DNA of 64,000 nucleotides from positions 72,501 to 136,500 of the forward strand of contig JARFJB010000408.1 of assembly GCA_036346205.1 (NCBI GenBank), written 5' to 3'. This document shows positions 54,405 to 64,000 of the stretch, one piece after another. The translations under genes and the position numbers were made by a program. Source of the DNA: Vesta saturnalis. Taxonomy: Eukaryota; Arthropoda; Insecta; Coleoptera; Lampyridae. Under the pieces are notes generated by a model. That model made no database searches, was not told where the DNA came from, and was given only the letters and a program-made list of their open reading frames with translations. Each line of letters opens with the position of its first letter. The stretch's first letter is position 1.

Positions 54405-56841
54405 ATAAACTTAAAAGGTACACCACTGTATTTTAATAAAACTCCATGTTCAGTGTTATTGCTAAAATATCTCTATTCTATTAATTTTAGCCAAAGGCGC
54501 TAAATCATACTTTGTGAATAGCTCGAAAACTTACATTTCCAGAAAAAAGTTTAGAGACCTTGATAAAAATCATTCAGTTGGTAAAACTTTTAGCTTTATG
54601 CTATAATGTATGGAAACCTTTTTTAGAATAATTTAATTTGAGTTAATTTCTGAAACATTTCGATTACTGTGCGTAGGATACAGTTGGGAACTATCATACA
54701 AATACAATTGTAAACCGGTATTTAAAATGTACGTCCTTAATGCAGGAGTGAAAATCAAAATTTATTCCCAACGGATTTAAAGTCGCCTTGGATACGAAAC
54801 CTGAAATATGTACATGAAATGCTATGTTAATTGAATAGAAACTATAAAATAAACTCTCAAATTCGGAATCCGACCAGATTTTGATCAAATTTTTCACACG
54901 ACCAGAGTTCGACGAGATAAAAACGTGCCGGGTACCGGGTACAAATCAGGGAAAAAATTTCGTCGGGCCGTTAGTTCGGACGCAATGACCTTTCAAACTT
55001 TAAAAAAAATCAGATATTTTTCGAACAAAACACAAATATTTGTGCGAGGTGTCCAAATAGATTAACTTTGGTGCGAAAATGAACAAAATCGGCTCTGATT
55101 CTCTCCAATGGGTACCGACTTTTCGACGTTTCGATTTTTCAAAATTGACATAAATAGCGATAACTTTTGTACTTTTAAAGGCAGCGTTACCATTTGACAA
55201 CTGGACGATGTGTCCTAACGGGGCGCATTGACTGTTGCTTATTACACTTTCGTATCATTTATAATTTTTGAGTTATAGGGGAAAATTTGAAATCAAAAAA
55301 TTTCAATTTTGGCAATTTTTTTTACCACTTTCCGTTGGAATTTAAACGTGATTTTTTCTGATTTTTCTTTACGGCCATGAGTTATACCACAGCATATTCT
55401 TTCCTTTCGAAATAACGCTTAGAACATGTTTTTTTTTAATTTTCCGAAATCCACTCCGATTTTTACCAAATTTTGAACCGTCTGAAATATATTTGAACTA
55501 TGTATCGATTCACTATAATTTTGACCTTTGAAAAGAAGACTCCGTCGTCAAAAGTTGAAACTTTAGATTTTTTTGAGTTTGAATTTCGAAAAAACAAAAG
55601 TGACGAGAAATTTTGTGCTTGTCAAGGCCAGTACGATGGATTTTTCTTTTTTTAATCTATAAATATTCACCGAGATAACAAAATTGACGTCTGGCTTCGG
55701 TGGCGTCGCGACACTCGATCTATAAGGTTTAAACGAACGACGTCTTCGTTTATACCACACTGTAAACATTTTTACGATTTGCTATCGAAAATAGTACGTA
55801 TCCAATGTATTTATATGTAGGGCTTATTAAATAGAAACTATAAAATAAACTAAAGGACACGGGATGTTCGGAAGCGTCGCAATGTTACAATCTCATTCGG
55901 GTTGTTGGGACACACGTGATGGCGGGGGTGGTTTTTTTTTCTAGTCGATTTCCAGCATCGATTCTGAGGAAAGTCGACTTCGCTCATCTCTTAATAACTT
56001 CGTTATTTACCGACCGATTTTTTCTGAACTTTGCACCAATGTACATCGGGATCAAACGCTATAACGTGATTTTTAACTTTGTTCTATCCCCTCCACTTTT
56101 CGAGATATAGTCATCTTCCTTATTTCGAGAATAAGGAATGGAGGAATGAAGCGAATGTTCAAATTCAAGTTAAACGGGTTCTACTATGAGCCTGAAATAC
56201 AATAACTTTAAAACTGATCCTAAATTAAAACCGAGCTATACAATGAACGAAAAACAAGAGCACTCTCAAATCGCTCCAAACTACTATTTAAACCATTTCT
56301 AGGCCTTTTACAAACATTTTGGGTTTTAACCAAATTTGACCCATCTAACCTCAACCCCTTCACAATCGCTCACAATGTGTGTATATACACCCATAGTTAT
56401 TTCCGCTCAAATTCCGTACAAATTCGTATGTGATCAATATATACTTTTTAAATTTAATATAAAAGGATTTGTTCACCAAATTGGTTGAATATTTATTAAT
56501 TTAGAACGTTTTTATAATTTACATTCTTTTATATTATAATATAGTATAATTTAGCAAGGTGATATTTCATTCTATAAACAGTTAAAATTACAAGTTTTTA
56601 AATATTGTTTTTAATTTGAAATAGTTTAAATATTTTTAAATATAAATTCACCTTTTGATGCTTTACATTTTTAAGTTGGCATTTATGTGCATCGAATTAA
56701 TAATGTTTAAAAATCCCGAAACTTAAAACCATTCTGCCCAATAAAAACATTCTTTTTAATATAACTATTTGCTTTTTTTGATTAACATAACTATTTAATC
56801 ATTATTAAAATTAACTTAAAATGACACTGCAATGTAAAAAT
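54405..56841. other. No supported gene
   Basis: AT-rich with patches of TTCGAAA/TTTTCGA-type words (about 54900-56100) that look like old non-coding repeat sequence. No frame or domain recognised. Confidence 0.4.
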
Positions 56842-57058
56842 TTTTGTCCAACAGTTGCAGTTTTTCACGTATTTTATACGTTAGTTTTCATTGAGTAAAA
56901 TCAAATTTTATTCACTAGTGACTAAATTTTATATCAACATCGTATTTATGACAACCTGTCGACCGACCATGACAACTAAGACCAGGCTGCTTGACTCTTT
57001 TTTATTTAAATAATCTCTTTAAGTTTTTCGTTAAAAAAAATGCAACTGTTGGACAAAA
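56842..57058. repeat. MITE-like element with 18-bp inverted repeats
   Basis: TTTTGTCCAACAGTTGCA at 56842-56859 is the exact complement of 57041-57058. 217 bp in total, non-coding, AT-rich inside. Confidence 0.75.
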
Positions 57059-57072
57059 CGTCGTATATCACA

Positions 57073-57177
57073 CGTGAGTGAAATGCCATTATAAGCACGT
57101 GAGAATTTGTCGCATTCGCGTAAGCGCTCGTGCGTCAAAAATCTCACTTGCTTATAATGGCTTATTTCACTCACTTG
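57073..57177. repeat. Foldback of about 105 bp with CG-rich loop
   Basis: GAGTGAAATGCCATTATAAG...CGTGAG pairs with CTCACTTGCTTATAATGGCT...TTTCACTC. The loop is CG-rich (GTAAGCGCTCGTGCG), like the loop of the foldback at 31.65 kb. Confidence 0.7.
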
Positions 57178-58009
57178 TAATATAATCTACTATTATTCGT
57201 TTTTATTACTTATATAAATTTGTATATAAACATGCACATTTGCTTCCAATAAGTTTTTAACTAATTTTTCTTAAGTATGTTATTTTTTAACCAAATTTTA
57301 TTTATAATAAAGAAAATGTTTAATATTATATTTAAAATTCTCAATTTCTTAATTTCATTGCAACTACAGTATTTACATTTGCGCTACTGTAAACGTTCCT
57401 TGTCTCAGGGTACCACTGATTGAAAAATTTCGAAGAGAACGATACGTTTACAGTATGGATGTTACATTTGTTATTTTTGACACACATAACCTATGTAGAA
57501 ATTACTTCCCAATTTAATAAAAAATTGTATATGTCTAATTAAACCAAACAATTAAGATGAGATTATTTTTTATTTGTGTACATTTATAAATAAAACAACT
57601 ATGTATTTATTTGAACTTTTTCGTTCATAACAAAAACTTATAATAACTATGTATTTGTTTATAGATTATGGAAACAGCTCCAAAAATCTTAATATAAGTA
57701 TAATAATATTAATTTTTAGTAACGTAATACAGGTTGTAAGTATAAAATTCCTTATTTAATATTTATTCCCATTAATATTTCTTTTTAGATTATTTGAAAC
57801 GTGCAAAAATGTAAAATATAGAACAAGAATCTCGACTACTTAATATAATTTTAAAGCTAAAATTTTTTTAGTTTTGATATATAAATATTCAATTATGTAT
57901 CCTTTAATAAAATCGTGAGGCAGCTTTAACATTAAGTACTTTTGTAACTGTTGCGATGCAAGTTTTTCTATTATTCTATGTGTCAACATTGATTGTATCC
58001 ACATTAAAA

Positions 58010-58069
<60 letters not shown>

Positions 58070-58337
58070 ATTGAATGTAAAGATTCTTTGAAGTGGTATC
58101 TATTGGTTAACTATCGATGTGGATCAAACGGAAAGGTTCATAATAAAATCAAAGTTAAGTTGAAATATACACTAATAAATTTGTGTTTTATACACATATT
58201 AAATACTTTTATTAAAAAAATATATTATTTTATGGATACTTTACACACCTGAAGTATATTGTTAAAACTCGATGATTTATTAATGAAAATCGATATCAAA
58301 ACATTACAAAGTTGTCAACCAACGGTAACTACGTTAC
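57178..58337. repeat. AT-rich stretch with a (TA)n run
   Basis: No gene seen. A (TA)n microsatellite of about 50 bases lies at 58014-58066. Confidence 0.6.
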
Positions 58338-58339
58338 TA

Positions 58340-60314
58340 GGGGAAGATTGCCAATATAGTACCACCGCTTAAATTGTACCACTATTATTTCTAAAGAAAC
58401 TAGAACTGTTAATGGCCTCTGTAGTCCACGTTATTAAACCTTTTTGTTAACAAAGTACTCTGCAAAAAATTTGGCGACTTAAGTTAGTTCAGTTGCTGAA
58501 AATTTCAATTTTGTGTTTGTGTAGCAATCTGATGTAATTTTCTGCAATCAAACGTAAGTAAATAACAAATAAATTTGTGTATGTGTAAGAATGAAGTGTA
58601 GACCACCTGCAGCTGTATAGTTTTACGCTGTGAATGAACAGTTATCATAATATGATTGTCAGTCAAAAGTCTTTATAATTAAATAATTATCTAAAAATGG
58701 GGGAGTCCCCTAAATTGTACCACTGAGTGGTTTCCTGTATTGTACCGGTACAATATAGGATACGCATTAACTACTCTTAAATACGTTGAGTTTATAGGTA
58801 CTATTAGTACAATAATAACTATTTATTTATTTATTTAGATGAATGCTCCAAGGTGCATAAAGCAAAAGCAAAAATATTACAAGTGGACCGTTGTGTAAGT
58901 ACAGCAGGATGCCTATGATTATTTTTAAACGCATAAGAATGAACGAATCGTTAAAGTAAGGTGCTCCACCTGTAAGCCTTGTCACCGCATCCGAGAAGCT
59001 ATATAAATTCGAAATAGTTTGTTCCATATTTAAAACATTTTATAAGTCATGTTAAACCAAGCAAAGAAAGAAAAGTATTGCTGCTATTAGATGGTGATAC
59101 GACCCATTCAAAAAACCTAGAAGCGATTGAATTGGCTAGAGATTCAGGGGTATTTTACTCCAACTTCCAGGCCGTACTACTCATCGCCTTCAACCTTTAT
59201 GTAGGAATTTTTGGTCCAATGGCAACTTACTATACCAGAATTAAAGATACATGGCTGAAAACCCATCCTGGATCAACCATTACCCAATGTGAAATATCAG
59301 AAATTTTAAATATTGCCTATTGTCAAGCAGCTACAATTGCAAATGCGGTGGGTGCATTTAAGGGTTTAGGTATATGGCCGATAAATAGTTATGTTTGCAA
59401 TGATGCCCAGTTCGAAGTGTCAAACCGATTAAATGCTGGAAATCGAACAGAGCTAGAAAGAAATGAATCTGACAATGATGAACAGACTAAAGAAAATAAT
59501 TCCCAACCGACTGTCAATGATGAACGAGAAATAGGTGTTGATGAGCCATTGCCAACTAACTCAGAATCTGAAAACATTTTTGAAGCAGAATCATCAGACG
59601 GTAATGAATTGGCTAATCTATACTACAGTCCTGAAATGTTATCTCCTCTACGAGCGATAGATGAAATAAAAAGGAATCAACGTGCACAAAAAGCAGAAAT
59701 TCTGACTTCCACTCCATACAAAGAGGAATTGGCAGAGAAGAAAAAAAACAAAAAAGCTCATCACAAAAAAAATTAAAAGAAATCTCAACAAATTAGGCGA
59801 ACCATCAACTTCTACAGGAATAACATCGCCAATTATAGAAGTTAATTACGACGAATGGTATTGTTTCATGCGTGAAGAAACACTTCTGGAAGATATGATT
59901 CAGTGCAATAAATGTAAGAGTTGGGTTCACAAAACTTGTTCTTATGTAACAGGCGGTGCTAAAAAATATATTTGTGACAGATGTTTGTAACATGTATTAC
60001 CTCCAATCATTACAAAATAAATAATGCTTGTTCCTCAGAAATAAGTATTTTAACATAGGTACAATCACAGCTGGTACACTTTAGCATACCTGGGGTAAAA
60101 CTTAGGAAACCGGTTGCTTATATTGTACCGAATGCAATACTTTTTAATAATACAGTTTTTGGCTACTGATTATCATTTTAAAATTACCAATAAATTAGAA
60201 AATAGAGTCAAAATGTTGAGGTACCTGATGGTAAATTTATACTTTAAAGCAACACAAAATGCAGGTCACAGGCACAAAAATATAGAAACAGGTACAATAT
60301 CGGCAACCTTCCCC
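58340..60314 (+). mobile_element. pogo-like DNA transposon, about 1.98 kb, internally deleted
   Basis: The ends GGGGAAGATTGCCAATAT (58340) and the inverted AT(A/C)GGCAACCTTCCCC (to 60314) form an imperfect terminal repeat flanked on both sides by TA, the pogo/Tc1-mariner target. ATTGTACC words recur near both ends. It carries the C-terminal half of a DDE transposase; the DNA-binding half is missing, with TTTATTTATTTATTTAG at about 58821 in its place. Confidence 0.75.
59034..59990 (+). pseudogene. pogo/DDE_1 transposase C-terminal half with PHD-like finger
   Basis: Reads HFISHVKPSKERK, LLLLDGDTTHSKNLEAIELA (second catalytic Asp), TYYTRIKDTWLKTHPGSTIT, CQAATIANAVGAFKGLGIWP, an acidic linker, LSPLRAIDEI and a Lys-rich end. 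After a break in an A run near 59768 a PHD-type tail follows (MIQCNKCKSWVHKTC...YICDRC) with one expected ligand missing (CFMR). Between 59150 and 59205 the frame is displaced by two compensating shifts: the family's LPGHTTHRLQPLD box is readable only in another frame (LQLPGRTTHRLQPL), and the third catalytic Asp codon is lost by a two-base deletion. Confidence 0.75.
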
Positions 60315-60316
60315 TA

Positions 60317-61114
60317 TGAAGCAGATTTAAACTTTTTTTTGTGTGTTAATAATTAACTGTATGTACTATGTGTTAATTAATATTTCTCAAACCTACAATT
60401 AAAATATTACTTCTAATCAACGCATATGATTGAAAATAATCGTATTAGTAACATACCCGAGTTCTTTCATAAAATTATGTACGGTTCAATCAATTTATTT
60501 ACATTGGTATAAATGTATCTGAATGATATCCTAATTTATTCAAAAGTATGCTTTTAATATATTCATTGAACTATCTTTTACTGCATGGAAGCTCCATATT
60601 ACATAACTAGAAATACAACTAACAGTGTTTCCAAATTGTTACTATATTATTTAAAAAAATGACAATGAGCCCTCCTCAGATTGAGTATTTCAACAAAATT
60701 TATTTTTAATCAAACAAAATTGTAATGATAAAGTTTCACGATTATCACACATAATTAAAGTACTTTTAAGTTTTTATATAAATTTAATCGTTTCAATGTT
60801 TTCATATTTCATAAAATTACTGTAACATCGAAAATATTTATATTACCATTTACTGAGGACGATATATGCATCATTTAATTAAACCTTTGTGCTGAAATAA
60901 ACTTTGTTCGACATAACGTTTTTATACATTATTCTTTGTTGAGCATATAATTTTTAACTAAATACACTTTTCATATATTTTAAATTAAACATACTACTCC
61001 TTCCTACAACGAATGTCAATTTATTTCGATTAATAAATTAATTACATAGAAGTTATTATTTCATAGATATTGTTATTATTGCATATATGTTGTATTTTAT
61101 CATAGCTATTAAAG
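60317..61114. other. No supported gene
   Basis: AT-rich, nothing recognised. Confidence 0.4.
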
Positions 61115-61460
61115 GTTGGTATTTACATTAATATTATTTTGGTAACATTGCACGCCAAAGTTTGAATGCTTGCAAAAACGCAGTTTGGCAACATGTAAGT
61201 TTTTGATTGACAATTGACACTGTGGTTAAGAATGTTACTTATTAAGATGTTTGTTTAAGTTGGCACTTAACATTAATATCATTTTGGCAACATTGCGCGT
61301 CAAAAACTTGAATGCTTCCAAAAATATAGTTTGGCAACATTTAAAGTTTTAAATGATAATTAGTAAAGTCAGACGTTGAGGTTAAAATTGTTACTTATTA
61401 AAATGTTTAAGTTGGTACTATCCTAACGTTATTTTGGTAACATTAAACGTCAAAATGAGA
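61115..61460. repeat. Three-copy tandem repeat, period about 150 bp
   Basis: Copies begin near 61115, 61257 and 61408 with (A)AGTTGG(C/T)A, followed by TTTTGG(T/C)AACATT and CGTCAAA/CGCCAAAG, then TTGAATGCTT(G/C)CAAAAA in the first two. The third is shorter. Shares AAGTTGGCAC and GGCAACATTG (or complement) with the repeat at 2.66-2.98 kb. Confidence 0.65.
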
Positions 61461-62522
61461 ATTCTTATTACAACTACGTTGTCTCTGCTACTACTTAAAT
61501 ACTACAATGTTAAACACTTCTTGCAAGTGAATTTATTTATTTTTTTGCAATTTTCATATTTTTTCATATTCAATGCCTCAAGTGGCCGATGAATTGCCGA
61601 AATTTTTTGCCAAAGTGTATGAGTGTTTATTGCTTCGACATAAATTGGTCGAGTGCGTTAACACGACAAAAATTTATGCAATGCGTCGGCGACGAGTGGT
61701 ATTTAACTATTCAACGAACAAATTTGACGGTCAATTGGCAAGTCATGAATTCATTAATTACTTATAATTTAGAACAAGTTGCAGGTTATATAGTGGTTTC
61801 GATGGTAGTCGGAGTCTGCATTACTTTGACGAACAAAATAAACGTCAAAGTGTATGTCAATTTGACATTTTACCGTAAGGAAATTAAATTTCACAGGAAG
61901 AGAAAAAAATTGTCGGGAATATTCCGCTAGCGGAATTGTAGCACAATTGTGCTCTGATTGGTCCAAATATAAAAAATACTAAACTGTAATTGGTTAATAG
62001 TTGACATGGAGAGGATACGTTGAATAAATAGTTAATATGATAATATATTAACTTCATTCCAATCAAGTATACAATGAAAATAAATAGGACGGTATATTCA
62101 TTTTAATTACACTTTTTACATCTATACCATTTTCAACAGAATATACCTTATTTCCGATAAAACGGAACGACCAATTACTCTTCTAACAACAAAAAAATGA
62201 TAATTTTAGCGTTTGTTAACAACTGAAAATTATTTTAAGGAAAATTTTACCTTTAAGTAAATATCGTAAACGGTTAACGGGGTGTATTGTGACCATAGCG
62301 CATAGTGAAGTTCCATGCTAGTTTAAACAAATAAATAAAATATATCAATTGTACCTGTATCATTGATGATTTAAATTATCGAAATTAATTTTAGTTGTTT
62401 GGATTTTTTTCTACCTGTCGGTACTCAGAACCTGCTTTACTCTCTTTATGAGTAATTAGAATTAGTAGTACCGTTTTGCGGCACAATATTAGAGAATGTA
62501 CCATTACCATATTAGGTAACCA
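61461..62522. other. No supported gene
   Basis: A slightly GC-richer patch at 61570-61760 keeps open frames (64 and 113 codons) without recognised motifs; not called. Confidence 0.4.
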
Positions 62523-62697
62523 AAATTTATTATTAATTTTATTAAATACATAAATAAACAATTTACGTAAAGTAGGATTTGAACCTACGACATGTACTTT
62601 GCTAGAGCGGCACTCTAGCAAAGTATATGTCATAGGTTCAAATCCTACTCGAAGTAAACTTTTTATTTGTGTATTTAATAAAATTAATAATAATTCT
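62523..62697. repeat. Palindrome of two inverted tRNA 3' halves
   Basis: Arms 62523-62607 and 62613-62697 are near-perfect inverted copies around the 5-base centre CGGCA. Each arm holds GGTTCAAATCCTACT (or complement), a tRNA B-box/T-arm match, and the plus-strand arm reads like a tRNA from the end of the D-arm (TAGAGC) through an anticodon-like loop CTAGCAA to the T-arm. An AT-rich outer part (AATTTTATTAAATAC) is shared by both arms. No complete cloverleaf is present. Confidence 0.75.
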
Positions 62698-63629
62698 TAA
62701 TTACATATTTACTTTTGAACTTATTCGTTCGTAACAAAACTTATAATTTAATTTAATATTAGGTAACCATTTTTGTCTTATATTGCATAGTAACCAATTA
62801 TTTTAGAAGATTCATAATTTTTTTCCAAATGTTTTCATATACCTAGTCTGTTACATTTAGAAATTTCATTGATTTTCAGGTATTACCATTATAAAGTATT
62901 ACCATTTATTCACAAAATATTTACAATTGACTCTGGTTGTAACGAGGTGGGATCTTAAAAAATGAACTTCATACTAATATGAATAGTTAGCTCTAATGTT
63001 GTCCTTAGTTACATTACATTTAATGCTTAGAAAAGGTAATACAAGCGCAATCTGGCGTGTATTATATTGTTATTGATTTAACATTAATAAAAATAAATAT
63101 AACACTACGTAAGTAATTATTTAGATGAGCAAAGAAAAAATCTTGAAATCACAACAGTAAAGAATAACAGATTACTCTTTGTACTTAGGACAAAGGGATG
63201 TAGTATGAACTTTACAAATATGTTATTCACACTGTAGGCACTAGAATTACGTACTCGTATATAGTAGATTATATCATTTCACGTAACAGTAACCAATCGG
63301 CATTGCTTATTCTCAAAATTTGACCCAATCACGAACGCATTTCATGAAAACACGACTTGTTTATATCCGATTTGGTATATTCGATTTCGTATTTTCATTG
63401 CTCCCTTTAATGAAATATATTAAACTAACTGAGAGATGTCAGTCATGACAGTAACTAAGCACGGTAACTAAGGTAATCTATAATAATTGTACAGTTTATA
63501 ATTGCAATAAATAAGTCAGTTTCTAAGACTAGATTTTATTGTTTATTAGTAGAAAGAAATGATATAATCTGATCGAATACCACTCGACTTTCTAGGTATA
63601 TTCAAATACTTTCCTTCAGTTTCGAACAA
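62698..63629. other. No supported gene
   Basis: AT-rich, nothing recognised. Confidence 0.4.
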
Positions 63630-63695
63630 AATTAGTATTGCTTTAATCAAACACTCCCCGCGTTCTGCTCGGAATGTTTCCAAGCAATACTAATT
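63630..63695. repeat. Hairpin with 14-bp arms
   Basis: AATTAGTATTGCTT at 63630-63643 is the exact complement of 63682-63695. The interior pairs further (AAACACTCC with GGAATGTTT, one mismatch). Confidence 0.7.
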
Positions 63696-64000
63696 GTGTT
63701 CTCAAGTCGGGTAAGCATTTTTCCAATATACCAACGAAGTATTGAGAATGAGATATTATTACAGAAAATATCTATTGGTCAAACGATTCGTTTTTTGTTT
63801 GCAATGCCTAATTTACAGTTTCTTCGGTTCCATTGTAATCAAGAACCATGCGAGATTTTTTGTAATTTTTGTTACTACTTTCTTAGTCACTATCCATAGT
63901 GCCCGGAAAAATATCTACGTTACATTGGTTCCAGTTTCATATAGCTTCAGTAAAACATCTACTCTTTTCGAATAAGCGAATAAGCGCTAACTCTCTTCTC
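63696..64000. other. No supported gene
   Basis: Short open frames without recognised motifs. Confidence 0.4.

Noticed and set aside
61573..61930. Overlapping frames of 64 and 113 codons
   Set aside because: No domain and overlapping in different phases; not enough to call a gene.

Overview
The window is arthropod (most likely insect) nuclear DNA: AT-rich, without any recognisable host gene, and filled with nested transposons of types common in insect genomes (piggyBac, Polinton/Maverick, mariner, pogo, Crypton, a non-LTR retrotransposon and foldback elements). Several genes carry spliceosomal micro-introns of 45-66 bases. The species cannot be told from the sequence.

The main object is a Polinton/Maverick, a virus-like self-synthesising DNA transposon, at 8207-26675 (18,469 bp). 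It has about 545-bp terminal inverted repeats beginning AGTAGGTAAG and a perfect 6-bp target duplication (AAAGGG at 8201-8206 and 26676-26681). It lies inside the transposase gene of a piggyBac element (6469-27571), between the second and third catalytic Asp codons. Left to right it carries: an acidic minus-strand gene with two micro-introns (10586-9003); a 31/32-bp GGACTTAG repeat array in a divergent promoter; an acidic protein with six copies of an LSPxC..EF...W motif (10860-11966); protein-primed DNA polymerase B (12278-16260); a tight minus-strand block with a conserved unknown gene, major capsid, a 53-residue basic Cys protein, minor capsid, adenain-like protease and a PLA2-domain protein (20233-16510); plus-strand packaging ATPase, a DUF8207-like protein and a chromodomain integrase (20321-23530); three minus-strand unknown genes (24943-23712); a plus-strand unknown gene (25198-25709); and a BIR (IAP-type) gene whose 3' end lies in the right terminal repeat (25877-26230). 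Replication, packaging, capsid maturation, integration and a probable anti-apoptotic function are thus all represented.

Most Polinton genes are interrupted by single-base frame breaks. Nearly all fall on homopolymer runs that look one base short, and the two terminal repeats differ in the same way, so consensus errors are at least as likely as decay.

Flanks. 0-6.4 kb: GT-rich satellites, duplicated segments and a degenerate KRBA2/Ginger-like integrase gene. 27.6-31.5 kb: a transposase-like gene of the 'SDSCSGQN' type split by a 5'-truncated non-LTR retrotransposon, then a dead Crypton tyrosine recombinase. 36-48 kb: two dead mariner-like elements, a hAT zinc-finger scrap, a 2.1-kb element with 16-bp inverted repeats carrying a second SDSCSGQN-type gene, and a Mutator-like/YqaJ pseudogene next to it. 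49-64 kb: several foldback elements, a second piggyBac remnant containing a CA/CG microsatellite, a pogo-like element with a PHD-like tail, and a palindrome built from tRNA 3' halves. The remaining stretches are AT-rich and show nothing I can name.
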